DNA from: Pseudomonas kairouanensis
Lineage (GTDB): Bacteria > Pseudomonadota > Gammaproteobacteria > Pseudomonadales > Pseudomonadaceae
Length of the DNA: 64,000 nucleotides
Direction: 5' to 3'
Assembly: GCF_004682055.1 (NCBI RefSeq)
Contig: NZ_QUZU01000026.1
Span: 27,685-91,684, forward strand
Below, piece after piece: positions 19,301 through 27,445 of the stretch. The notes under the pieces are model-generated. The model was given only the letters and a program-made list of their open reading frames with translations. It searched no databases and was not told the DNA's origin. The number at the start of each line of letters is the position of its first letter. The first letter of the stretch is position 1. Both the position numbers and the translations under genes were made by a program.

Positions 19301-19592
19301 TGAGAGTTGTCTGTGGCGGTAACCCCAAAAGCGGCAGACTTGATAAATGCTCCGGCTCATCAAGCAGCCGATAGAGTTCATCCCACGTCAGAAGCCAGCG
19401 ATCGCTCAGTTGGGAGACGAACTCCTCCTCTTCCAACTGATCCAGATAGCTTGCCAGCGGCCAGGACTCTGCGTTTTCCGCCAAGCTCAAGGAATAACAA
19501 ATGCCCTGCTCTTCAATTGAAAAGGCAGGTTCAGTATTTTCTACCGGAGAACTCGGCTGCAGGCCAATCCCCTTTAGGAAACGCTTGAGCAT
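16344..19592 (-). CDS. zorD: ZorD, SNF2-type helicase of type I Zorya
   Basis: Last gene of the Zorya operon; 1082 residues. The N-terminal 560 residues are a Zorya-specific region; the C-terminal half is a complete SNF2 helicase: LADDMGLGKT (motif I, about residue 610), CDEAQKLKNP (motif II, about 730), TGTPVENTLIDLW (motif III), and DRAYRIGQ (motif VI, about 1020). In characterised type I Zorya, ZorD is the effector that acts on phage DNA after the ZorAB motor senses infection. Its ATG overlaps the zorC stop by one base (TAATG), so translation is coupled. All helicase motifs look intact, so the gene is probably functional. Confidence 0.93.
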   Translation of the reverse strand: MLKRFLKGIGLQPSSPVENTEPAFSIEEQGICYSLSLAENAESWPLASYLDQLEEEEFVSQLSDRWLLTWDELYRLLDEPEHLSSLPLLGLPPQTTLIPQLSSQGSLASDDFKVAVSGWRDPQSNANVQVQRTGAAVQYHGTMEILPESSWKLTGAVRQLYLAQQNEPGEVTNQIGWASIRKLARKAGAGMDGFLDKTVVIKPESLRLNPRKSTVGNTPVIELEPSFEGQPANWLVSFDGANQVQDRYRVTSDDGSLTHVLIEPEVKSVLDYVRSLPGRRVAGDDALSFVRNPYSALGDSAAQVLDAQSYEDELVEAGIFFHRFHLEPKLDEAGQHIEQVKLTLEPISPTPQPPIEVEFNAAYELAPFVHELQLKLAAGMPAGFWQGYELELSDFDLRQLAGINDLLKRWQNEAAGIEFDSVLDLSLYGDRVTGIGEAEKITSPFLVKEATENWLPKDVAALGVDAEVLGRWNPSDRAQFEAFEQRLDEARAAGDETVCLPESETPLSIAVAEQLFAAWSRKIAPVETSLVQQQEKVGRAVLQIGHNIDEPTYVQIRQAALRAALDAVPELPGLLKPEVVLREHQLQGVAWLQHLFRLSPSDVSGCLLADDMGLGKTIQLLTFLVWYLEKYPQDKPTLIVAPVSLLDNWERELHRFFFADALPVLKLYGSALSAVKFKKEEIPADLKAKGIKNLLRPGWMGGARIVLTTYETLRDQEFSLARQQWSIVVCDEAQKLKNPAALVTQAIKAIPARFRVACTGTPVENTLIDLWCLFDFIQPGFLGGLNQFGREYQRPIEAALERDTVALERLRGLIDPQTLRRTKQDVAKDLPAKIEDTACRSLGMHTLQRNLYLSEIAAYSQKQQIEEQLDQKTSGMLGLLHKLKLICAHPYSVQPDKRLRDNSPKLQWLMQTLESIKRAGNGDKVIVFTELRDIQRELQHSIQEHFGFRATVINGDTSTSSQSANSRQRLIDQFQEQPGFAVIILSTIAVGFGVNVQAANHVIHFTRCWNPAKEDQATDRAYRIGQEKDVYVYYPTVRDAAMSTFEATLDELLSKRRALARDMLSGASEIQASDFEGLLKAQ

Positions 19593-21220
19593 TACTGCCT
19601 CCAGAACCGGAGTGGCTGGTGATTGACGGGTTTGAAGCCCAGGCGTTGGAGCGCAGCAACGGCGGCCAGGTCGTTGTTGTCAAGCTGGACCTGAAATGCA
19701 CCGCCGCGCGCGCGCTGGTCATAGACTTTGTGTTTGACCGACTTCAGCGCGACACGGACTTGGTCTTCAAAAGCCATGGGGTTGGATGCCCCTGGAGTGC
19801 CGGCCTGACTCTGCACGCGAATGCCCAGTTTTCCGAGAGAGTCGTCAAACTTAAGAAGCCACCCTTCTATTCGAGTTGGTTTACTAGGTGCCGGCGTATG
19901 CAGCATTCGAGCCTTCGCACGATGAGGCTGCTTCAACTCAGAGGTCAGCTCAAGTTGAAACTTATCCGGATCGAAGGGCGATTTGTCGGATTCGTACACA
20001 AAACAAGCATTGCCGGTCCCGGAAAACTCAACAAAGAAATAGTTTCCGATCTGCATGACAACAGCGTTGTTGCGGCTGGAACCCCCGACCAAACGACTCA
20101 AGCGCCCTTTGTTCTTCTCACGGAAATGAACGAAGTCCCGTCCGCCGTCATTCCACGCATCCGCCCCCATAACAATTCGGGTGTAGCTCATTTGGTTGGC
20201 AAATCGCAGCCAATAGTGCAGACGCGATTGATCAACCTCGGAGTCTCCCTTCAACAGGTTGAAGAAGTGCTCCAGATCCTCCTTCGCGAACCACGCCACG
20301 ACCATCGCGCAGACGTCTTTTTCAACATACTGCAGCCAGCTGTTTTGCCTGGAGCGGATCTGAGGGCTGCCCCAATTGTCGAGTGCTACCTGTTTGAGCA
20401 GCGACGACGGGGTTTCTCGATAGGCTGCCAAGTGATAACGCGACAGACATGCACTCAGAATGTCGTTCGTGTACCGCGGATGCTGTCGACCGATATCGAC
20501 AAGGTCGGCTAAGCGCTGAGAAAACTCTGCGTCATCCAACAGGAAAATACGAGAGATCAATACGTTAAAGATTCTGCGCCACAGCCAACTGCTGTCCGGG
20601 ATCTGCGCGATCGTCTGCAATGCTGAAAGGTCGCTGATTTCACCCTTGAACATCTTGTCACCCAGCCTAGCACCTGCCTGCTCGGAAAAAAGTTCCTGAT
20701 GTTGCTGGACGATATGTACCCATTCCTTCTCGCGTTTTTGCTGACCTCTGACGCAATCGAAGCCAAGCTGAACGTCTGCCCGCAACAGACACCAATTGGC
20801 GTTCTTATCAGGCGTGGCAGCCTCGTACCCAAAGTAGCTAAAGCACAGCGCCAACCAATCTCGACGGCTTAGCCTCCGTTTTTCGATACGGTGATGGATT
20901 TCTTTGTGCACTCGGTCAAAGAGCTGATCATCGTCCAGTATCGGCACGACTCCCTCACTCTTGTCCGAAAGACCGGCAAAAACCAAACGCCATTCTGAGG
21001 CGTTGAGTGGGAGTATATTGCGGAATTTGCTTATCGCTACGCGACGCTTTTCCTGAGGTGGCGGCAAAGCCTTTTCAGCGCGTTCGAATCTTTCGTAAAG
21101 ATCAATTCCCGCAGCACCCAGACGGGGGAATCGCGCCAACGGTTCAGGCGCCGGCCCCACTCGATGCGTGGAAAGACTCAGGTTAATAGCGGCGGAAAGC
21201 CTCGCGATTGGGCTGGTCAT
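19592..21220 (-). CDS. zorC: ZorC, EH-signature protein of type I Zorya
   Basis: Cytoplasmic protein of 542 residues, the usual ZorC size. ZorC proteins carry the EH_Signature domain; here the conserved C-terminal part includes a histidine/tryptophan-rich stretch (RLHYWLRFANQM) and a basic region following it, consistent with a DNA-binding effector partner of ZorD. The start at 21220 was chosen over an in-frame upstream codon because it overlaps the zorB stop as ATGA, the arrangement expected for coupled translation. Presence of zorC and zorD, and absence of zorE, distinguish type I from type II Zorya. Confidence 0.9.
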   Translation of the reverse strand: MTSPIARLSAAINLSLSTHRVGPAPEPLARFPRLGAAGIDLYERFERAEKALPPPQEKRRVAISKFRNILPLNASEWRLVFAGLSDKSEGVVPILDDDQLFDRVHKEIHHRIEKRRLSRRDWLALCFSYFGYEAATPDKNANWCLLRADVQLGFDCVRGQQKREKEWVHIVQQHQELFSEQAGARLGDKMFKGEISDLSALQTIAQIPDSSWLWRRIFNVLISRIFLLDDAEFSQRLADLVDIGRQHPRYTNDILSACLSRYHLAAYRETPSSLLKQVALDNWGSPQIRSRQNSWLQYVEKDVCAMVVAWFAKEDLEHFFNLLKGDSEVDQSRLHYWLRFANQMSYTRIVMGADAWNDGGRDFVHFREKNKGRLSRLVGGSSRNNAVVMQIGNYFFVEFSGTGNACFVYESDKSPFDPDKFQLELTSELKQPHRAKARMLHTPAPSKPTRIEGWLLKFDDSLGKLGIRVQSQAGTPGASNPMAFEDQVRVALKSVKHKVYDQRARGGAFQVQLDNNDLAAVAALQRLGFKPVNHQPLRFWRQ

Positions 21221-21960
21221 CGATTCATCGCCAACTGACACTTTTCCATATCAGTATTATTGAACACCGGCACGTCTGGCTGGAGGTTGTCTTCCTTTTC
21301 CTTCAAGCCGAAGAACTGCATGCGCAACTCCACTCGCCGGCTTTCTTCCTTAGTGTCCTTAGCATTGTTGAACGACACACCACCCGCCAGGAACATCGAT
21401 CTGATTTGCTGTTGGTGCTCCGGCGACAAGCCGACTTGGAGCGGGCTGCGGCTATCGAGCAGGCTGCACATCACCCACTCTGAACGCTGCAGTGAAAGGT
21501 GCAGGTTATAAAGATAGGAGCCGTCGGTGTCTGTCGATCCCTCGATCACAACCTGCTTGAACCACTTCCGGCCTTCTTCACTGTTAGCCGCGTCCAGAAT
21601 CATCGGCACAACCTCTTGAAGTGCCGACTGGCCATCGTTGCTCAGCGCGTACTGGTTATGCCCAAAGCGGCCAGCATCGCCGAAACTAATCCGGTTGTCC
21701 TTGCAGTCCACGACGATGGTCTTAATAGCAGTCTTCGCTTTAAGGCTCAGGTTCTCGCAGATCTGACTGATGTCCTTATTACGCTGCTTCTCCCCCTGCT
21801 CCGCCTGGTTAATACGCTGCGTCACAGAACTCAAAGCCGCCACCATGACCACGAGAAACAGAATCATCATGGCAGTCATCAAATCAGCGAAGGAGATCCA
21901 GAAAGGCTTCTCTCCTTCGTCTTTGGAGCGAGCTGCCGAAGGCATTTGCTTACCAAACAT
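21217..21960 (-). CDS. zorB: ZorB, MotB-like stator subunit of Zorya
   Basis: Inner-membrane protein of 247 residues: a short cytoplasmic N-terminus, one transmembrane helix (about residues 22-44) and a periplasmic OmpA/MotB-like peptidoglycan-binding domain (about 110-230, with VIEGSTDTDG). The proton-binding aspartate required for MotB-type motors is present as Asp26 in FADLM, at the start of the helix. ZorA5B2 complexes form a proton-driven motor anchored to the cell wall that detects phage entry. The gene starts 13 bases after the zorA stop and overlaps zorC by four bases. Confidence 0.94.
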   Translation of the reverse strand: MFGKQMPSAARSKDEGEKPFWISFADLMTAMMILFLVVMVAALSSVTQRINQAEQGEKQRNKDISQICENLSLKAKTAIKTIVVDCKDNRISFGDAGRFGHNQYALSNDGQSALQEVVPMILDAANSEEGRKWFKQVVIEGSTDTDGSYLYNLHLSLQRSEWVMCSLLDSRSPLQVGLSPEHQQQIRSMFLAGGVSFNNAKDTKEESRRVELRMQFFGLKEKEDNLQPDVPVFNNTDMEKCQLAMNR

Positions 21961-21973
21961 CGACTAGCCTCCA

Positions 21974-24166
21974 TTACTGCCTGATGCGTTCCATGATGTC
22001 GCCGAAGTCTTCGAGACTTTCCTTGACCCCTTCTACACCGCCAGCGAGGCTCTTGACTGCTTTATCCAGCTCGGCATCCAGGCTACCCAGGGTTTGCCTC
22101 AGCACTCGATCCATGCCATCACCGAACTCTTTGAAGCCGTTACCCAGCACACCGCTGATGTTTTCCAGGTATTCATACACTTCACGGTTAAGCGCCTGCA
22201 TCCGCTCGCTTTGAGCCTTCAGGTCCTGGAGATACTGGCTGCGACCGCTGGCCTCCCCTTGCGCACTTGCGACAACACCTTCGATGACCGCGAGAGTCTT
22301 CGCCAACGCTTCACGATTGTTTCGATAGTCCGCGACCACGGTGTTCAGCTCACGTGATGCCTGTGCAAGTTCAGTACCTGCGCCCTGAACTGTGCCCATC
22401 AGCCCCGCAGTCGACTCACTGGCTCGTGCAACGCTTTGTCCGGCCGTTTCAAACCGCTCAGCCGCCGCCCGCATCTTGTCTGCGCCTAGCTGCATGCTCT
22501 GCAAATGCTGCTCTGTTTGGGCACTCAATGCCTTAACGGTATCCTGTGCAGACTGCTGTTGCTCTGACACTGTTTGCAGCAACGCCTTGACCTGTTCGTC
22601 AAGACCGCCCACCAAGTCACGGGTACCTTGATGCAGGTCAGCCTGTGCAGCGCGGGTGGTTTGATCCATCTGCTGCTGGCCGTGCTCCAATTGTTTGAAG
22701 ACTGCCGAGAGTTGCTCACCCAGCACCTCAACGGAGCCTGCAATTTTCGCCATGGTTTCCTGTTGACCCTGGCCGATGTTCTGCTTGATCGACTCCACAA
22801 AAGCCTGGAGATTCTCAGCCATCGCCTGTTGGCGAGCCTCGCTTTGAGCAAACAACTTCTCCAACTGCTCGGCCATTCGAGCTCCTGCCCCCTCCCCTTC
22901 ATTGCCGATACGGGCAACCGAAGCCTGGAGATTGGCGAGCATCTCGTTCATCCCCGCTTGCATGGCGTTCTGTCCGGCCTGCATATCGGAGAGTAACTGA
23001 GCGATCATAGTCGAGCTGTTTTGGGTCGAGGACTCGCTAGCCGAACGCATATCTTGGATGAGCGTCGAAAAGCCTTGCTGCATCGACTGCATGGCGGCAA
23101 CGGACTGACCCATCAGTTCGTGTAGACCGTTGAACTGTTGGCCGAACGTACCTTCCAGTTTGTTCATGAAGGCAACTAAAACATCCTGAAGAAGGTTTTG
23201 TACTTGCCCTGACTGATCGCCACTGGCCGCCTGAACCGCACCCGCGATAGCTTCAAGGGGGGATTTGAGACTGTTCTCAATCGCACTGCTTACCTGATCG
23301 GCCAACAATTGCCCAGAATCACGGTAAGTCGTTGACAACGTATCCGCTAATTTGAGGCTTTCGCGGACTTGGGTATCAACGAGGTTCTGCAGCATTTCCC
23401 GCAGATCGGTTACCAGGCTGTCCTTGAGCTGACGGGTTTGCACGGAGCTTTCAGCACTTGAGCGTACAAGCTCAGCTAGGTATTCCTCTCCCACACCGCT
23501 ATCAAAAAGCCCATCAATGGTTTCGTTGAACGTTTCAAGGAGCTTATAGCATTGGCCTAGGCGCCACTTCTCAGTAATCGTGACGACTATAGAAGCCATA
23601 ATTGAGATAAAGGAGCCGATGAACGCAAACAATACGTCCTTGAGCAGCTTATCTACGCTGGCATTGACCTGCTCCGGGGTGCTTGGATCAAAATGTTGCA
23701 GGCCCAGCATCAAACCGAAGAAGGTTCCGACAATACCAATGCCGGTCAAAATGCCAGGTAAGTGTTTATAAAATTCGGTCCCCAGCGGTGTATCGACCAC
23801 GCTTTGCGGTGAGAAAAAGTGCGCAGCCCCGGCGGTTGAGCGCGATCGGACAAGGACCTGCTCACCGTCCTGCAGCTCAAACTGATCATGCAGCGTTTCA
23901 GCGTACTCGTGCCAGGAGTGCTCCAAATTGCTTCCATTGAACAGTTGCTCCAGTTCAGAGCGCCGTTGAGGTGCGGCGAAAGCTTTCACGTCCCGCACGC
24001 GTTTAGTCAGAATTTTCAGCTGATTGCTAAGCTTGAAGGATCTACAAAAATAACGGACGAAATACCAAGCGCATAAAATGAAAACAAAACCGACTACAAT
24101 TTTTGGTGCAATCAATTGCTCGGAGCTCGCTGCATCCCAAAGATGCAGCAGCGTCGAAAAATCCAT
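21974..24166 (-). CDS. zorA: ZorA, MotA/ExbB-like motor subunit with long tail
   Basis: First gene of the Zorya operon; 730 residues. Transmembrane helices are visible at about 20-40, 130-152 and 175-197; the latter two carry the MotA/TolQ/ExbB pattern (GIGIVGTFFGLMLGL and FAFIGSFISIMAS). From about residue 225 to the end the protein is almost entirely Gln/Ser/Ala/Glu-rich helix, the long cytoplasmic tail characteristic of ZorA and needed to pass the signal to ZorC and ZorD. The ATG at 24166 is preferred to a TTG fifteen bases upstream since GGCGGA lies in ribosome-binding distance. The operon promoter should lie in the gene-free stretch just upstream. Confidence 0.93.
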   Translation of the reverse strand: MDFSTLLHLWDAASSEQLIAPKIVVGFVFILCAWYFVRYFCRSFKLSNQLKILTKRVRDVKAFAAPQRRSELEQLFNGSNLEHSWHEYAETLHDQFELQDGEQVLVRSRSTAGAAHFFSPQSVVDTPLGTEFYKHLPGILTGIGIVGTFFGLMLGLQHFDPSTPEQVNASVDKLLKDVLFAFIGSFISIMASIVVTITEKWRLGQCYKLLETFNETIDGLFDSGVGEEYLAELVRSSAESSVQTRQLKDSLVTDLREMLQNLVDTQVRESLKLADTLSTTYRDSGQLLADQVSSAIENSLKSPLEAIAGAVQAASGDQSGQVQNLLQDVLVAFMNKLEGTFGQQFNGLHELMGQSVAAMQSMQQGFSTLIQDMRSASESSTQNSSTMIAQLLSDMQAGQNAMQAGMNEMLANLQASVARIGNEGEGAGARMAEQLEKLFAQSEARQQAMAENLQAFVESIKQNIGQGQQETMAKIAGSVEVLGEQLSAVFKQLEHGQQQMDQTTRAAQADLHQGTRDLVGGLDEQVKALLQTVSEQQQSAQDTVKALSAQTEQHLQSMQLGADKMRAAAERFETAGQSVARASESTAGLMGTVQGAGTELAQASRELNTVVADYRNNREALAKTLAVIEGVVASAQGEASGRSQYLQDLKAQSERMQALNREVYEYLENISGVLGNGFKEFGDGMDRVLRQTLGSLDAELDKAVKSLAGGVEGVKESLEDFGDIMERIRQ

Positions 24167-24756
24167 ACTTTCCGCCTTCAATTAAGCAATTTTGATGTTC
24201 GGGGCCCGCGTCACGCCAACAGCAATGCGTCGATCGTCAAACCCGATGCAGAGAGAAACCACATCGGACTCAACAATATTTTCGGGGCACAACGATCTCG
24301 GAATGGAAAGATGGCTGCTTCACTTCGGCCGATCAGAGACCATCCGTGGACAAAAAATAAAATCATGTCCTTATGCCAGCACCTTAGCCTGAGCCTTGGC
24401 AACCGTAAAGCTAGAGATAATCCTCAAGACTCGCTGCATTTGTTCGAGGCAACTTGAAGTATTTGTGCTGGGTTCATCGGCTTGATGACTGCCCGCTTTA
24501 TACCCCGTCGGGCAGCGCCGCCTTCAACTCAAGTGTCTTGGCCGAAAATTATTGCTGCTGCTCTTCCAAGAGTCATAAGCCCGCACGCGAAGGTAAGACG
24601 CCCCTCAATGTCTCTGAGTATTCAATGCGCTGGGGGTCAACAGATGGGCGAATTAAGCATCCGAGCCTCTATTGCCGACGGCCCCAGACGGCGTGGATCG
24701 GCGACATTTCTGCCCGCGCAACGCCTCACGCGCGTGCCAAGCCCCTCAAGAAAAGG
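24167..24756. other. Gene-free stretch upstream of zorA
   Basis: About 590 bases with no convincing gene. Open frames on both strands are short, lack ribosome-binding sites and have compositions unlike the neighbours. The segment next to 24166 should hold the zorA promoter. The rest may be decayed remains of the gene whose fragment lies at 24757-25145. No terminator with a clear T-run and no direct repeat were found. Confidence 0.5.
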
Positions 24757-25145
24757 TCAGCGCCCGTCGAGCGAGCGATCCTCGTGAGACACCACCAACT
24801 GAACTTCAACAGGCCGATTTTCTGCGTTTGCTGGGCTCAGGCCGGGTTTTGGTCTGGAATCACCGTAACCCGCCACAATCACTCGCAGTGATTGCTTCCT
24901 GTCCAGGGCAAACACCAACAATTTGCGCTCCTCCCGCGCCCGAGCAGCGGAGAGCGTGTAGTTATCGTCATAGACCGTGCAGTACCGCGCATAATCAGTG
25001 ACCGGTCGGCTTACCGGCACATTGTCGGTATACCCCTCGACCAATACCTGGCCTTGGCCGTAATCGTGAATGAGGAAGCGACGCGAACGCTCAGTTGCGT
25101 GAGCGCCTGCCTGGCCTCATCGGTAATACAGGCGCTTCCATCCAT
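24757..25145 (-). pseudogene. Frameshifted remnant of an OmpA/MotB-like domain protein
   Basis: The frame read from 25044 down to the stop at 24757 gives an OmpA-like peptidoglycan-binding fold: VEGYTDNVPVSRP, then TLSAARAREE, then GYGDSRPKPG and NAENRPVEVQLV near the end. Reading upstream, the same frame runs into a stop near 25117, while a second frame from the ATG at 25145 encodes MDGSACITDEARQALTQLS, which is the expected preceding helix. The two halves join near position 25092 only through a one-base shift. The protein lacks its N-terminal transmembrane part and starts directly at the end of the integrase gene. It is unlike zorB in sequence, so it is not a simple duplicate; it looks like the residue of another motor-type operon. 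Confidence 0.65.
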
Positions 25146-25146
25146 A

Positions 25147-26490
25147 CTAACCGGCACGCACAGACCACACAGCAGACCCATCCAGCCCTGCCCCCTCCCC
25201 TAACATCGGCACGCCCTCCAAACGACTCATCAAACGCGTACTCGCTGCCCCCAGTTCACCCCGCTCCAGCAAATCCAACCGATTAGCCCAATCCTGCATC
25301 ATATGCCGCCGCAACTCGACATACTCGGCATGGTTGTAAGTCGCACTGGTCTTGTCCGGATCCGCATGCGACAGCTGCGCATCAATCCAGGGCTTGGGAT
25401 ACCCGATTTCATGCAACGCCGTCGACAGCGTCGCCCGAATACCATGCCCCGTCAGCCGGTCGGCATACCCCAGCCGGTGCAGTGCGAGATTGAGGGTGTT
25501 TTCGCTGATCCACAGGCGCAGGTTATTACGACCAGCCAGCAAGTACTTCTGCGCCGGCCGAACCCGCTTCAACAGTTGCTGCACTATCTCAATTGCCTGG
25601 GTCGAGAGCGGTACGATGTAGGGTGGAATGTCCTGAGCACGCTTATTTTTCTTGCGCATTTTCAGTTGCAGTTGCTTCACCACCTCGGACGGAATGGTCC
25701 ACAAACCTCGCACGAGATCAAACTGACTGGGGGTCGCCCAGCGCAGCTCTCCCGTGCGCACGCCGGTCAACAGCAGCAGGCGTATCCCCAACCGGGTTTG
25801 CAGCCCGCCGTAGCCATTGAGGGTATTTAACAACGCGGGAATTTCGGGCATGCGCAGGAAGGGTTGATGGTTCACCGGCGGTTTGGGCAGCGCGACAACA
25901 TCCAGATCCGTGGCCGGGTTTTGGTTCAGGCCCGGAAGCTTGACCATGGCGAAACGAAACAACTGGTTCAACCAGGTTCGACATTTTTCGGCGGTGGTGA
26001 GCGCACCGCGCTGCTCGATATTCGACAGCACCCTGAGCAAGTCAGGGCGTTGAATTTCGCCGATCGAGCACAGCCCCAGAATGGGCATCACGTCCTTGTC
26101 AAAGATGCGGCGAATTTGCGAGAGGGTGCTTTGACGACCTTCCTTGAGGGTGAGCGCACGATGCGCCAGCCACTGATCGTAGGTGCTTTTGAAGGTGTTT
26201 TCTTCGGCCAGTCGGTCAGCCTCACGCTTGTTTCGGCGCTGCACCAAGGGATTGATCCCTTGCGCCAGCAACTTGCGCGCTTCATCCCGCAAAGCACGCG
26301 CTTCACGCAAGGTAATTTCGGGATAGGTACCGAGAGACATGCGCTTGTGTTTGCCGTGCCAGGCAAAGCGAAAGTGCCACGAACGCCCACCTGAAGACCC
26401 AACCGCCAAAGAGAGGCCGTCGATATCACCGAGTGTGTAGTCTTTGCCCGTGGGCTTTGCGTGCCGAATGGCCGCGTCTGAAAGAGCCAT
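25147..26490 (-). CDS. P4-type tyrosine integrase of the genomic island
   Basis: Site-specific recombinase of 447 residues that inserts and excises the island. The N-terminal part (about 1-90) is the DUF4102 arm-binding domain, followed by a core-binding region and the catalytic domain. Catalytic residues are visible: Arg245 in TGVRTGEL, His349 and Arg352 in HGIR, His375, and the nucleophile Tyr385 in SATYNHAEY. All are present, so the enzyme is probably active. It sits 227 bases from the 3' end of tRNA-Gly and is transcribed away from it into the island, the usual layout for tRNA-targeting P4-type integrases. Confidence 0.92.
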   Translation of the reverse strand: MALSDAAIRHAKPTGKDYTLGDIDGLSLAVGSSGGRSWHFRFAWHGKHKRMSLGTYPEITLREARALRDEARKLLAQGINPLVQRRNKREADRLAEENTFKSTYDQWLAHRALTLKEGRQSTLSQIRRIFDKDVMPILGLCSIGEIQRPDLLRVLSNIEQRGALTTAEKCRTWLNQLFRFAMVKLPGLNQNPATDLDVVALPKPPVNHQPFLRMPEIPALLNTLNGYGGLQTRLGIRLLLLTGVRTGELRWATPSQFDLVRGLWTIPSEVVKQLQLKMRKKNKRAQDIPPYIVPLSTQAIEIVQQLLKRVRPAQKYLLAGRNNLRLWISENTLNLALHRLGYADRLTGHGIRATLSTALHEIGYPKPWIDAQLSHADPDKTSATYNHAEYVELRRHMMQDWANRLDLLERGELGAASTRLMSRLEGVPMLGEGAGLDGSAVWSVRAG

Positions 26491-26649
26491 TTTCTAGCCT
26501 CCTGAAGGTTGAATTCAGGGCTAGATGTTCAGCAAATGATTCGCCGGGCTCCGCTGACAATCCGATGTCGAAACCCACCCATTTGATGGACAAGATTATG
26601 GACAAAATCAGTCCAGAATCGGGTGGATTTCGATGGAAGTCGAAATAAC

Positions 26650-26671
26650 GAAAAAAGACGCCGAAGCGTCT
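26650..26671 (-). terminator. Intrinsic terminator downstream of tRNA-Gly
   Basis: Read on the minus strand, a six-base stem AGACGC/GCGTCT with the stable loop TTCG is followed by an uninterrupted run of T. It lies about 45 bases beyond the tRNA 3' end and before the integrase gene, so it ends the tRNA transcript and isolates the integrase from it. Confidence 0.75.
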
Positions 26672-26716
26672 ATTTCGTGGATCCCAGCGCCCAGTGGACT
26701 TCTGTGGATCAATATT

Positions 26717-26792
<76 letters not shown>

Positions 26793-26852
26793 TTGGTGAT
26801 GCGCATTCTATAGAAATCTCGGAACCCGTCAACCTCTTGATTCAAAAAAGTT

Positions 26853-27413
26853 TTATTTCTTTTCCACGGTGGTGCGCAAATGAGGCCAGGCAGCGCGCAA
26901 ATACTGAAGCATGGACCACAGCGTCAGACCGGCCGCAATCAGCAGCAAGGCGTAGCCCGTCAGTACCCAGAAGGAGAAGTCCGACGGATTGGCCAGCAGG
27001 ATCACTAAGGCGAGCATCTGCGCAGCGGTTTTCCATTTACCCATGTTGGACACGGCCACGTGGGCACGGGCGCCGATTTCGGCCATCCATTCGCGCAGGG
27101 CCGAGACGACGATCTCGCGACCGATGATCACTGCCGCCGGCAGCGTGAGCCACAAGTTACCGTGTTCCTGCACCAGCAGGACCAGGGCGACGGCCACCAT
27201 CAGTTTGTCGGCCACCGGGTCCAGGAAGGCGCCAAACGGGGTGCTCTGCTCCAGTCGGCGGGCCAGGTAGCCGTCGAGCCAGTCGGTGGCGGCGGCAAAG
27301 GCAAACACCGAACTTGAGGCCGCATAGCTCCATTCGTACGGCAAATAGAACAACAGAATGAAAATTGGAATAAGCAGGACGCGTAGAACGGTGATCAGAT
27401 TAGGGATATTCAT
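26853..27413 (-). CDS. pgsA: Phosphatidylglycerophosphate synthase
   Basis: Inner-membrane enzyme of about 186 residues that joins CDP-diacylglycerol and glycerol 3-phosphate to make phosphatidylglycerophosphate, the committed step to phosphatidylglycerol and cardiolipin. The CDP-alcohol phosphotransferase signature is complete: DWLDGYLARR, then G at the right spacing, then FLDPVADKL, giving the DG-x2-AR-x8-G-x3-D-x3-D pattern. Several transmembrane helices surround it. The ATG at 27413 is preferred to a GTG six bases upstream. It follows uvrC after 32 bases, and the pair is a long-conserved Pseudomonas arrangement behind gacA. Confidence 0.95.
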   Translation of the reverse strand: MNIPNLITVLRVLLIPIFILLFYLPYEWSYAASSSVFAFAAATDWLDGYLARRLEQSTPFGAFLDPVADKLMVAVALVLLVQEHGNLWLTLPAAVIIGREIVVSALREWMAEIGARAHVAVSNMGKWKTAAQMLALVILLANPSDFSFWVLTGYALLLIAAGLTLWSMLQYLRAAWPHLRTTVEKK

Positions 27414-27445
27414 CGGCACAACTGGCTACGAGGTGGAAAGGCATT

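Noticed and set aside
24454..24891. Open frame on the plus strand in the zorA-upstream gap
   Set aside because: No ribosome-binding site, odd composition, and its 3' part overlaps the OmpA remnant read on the other strand.
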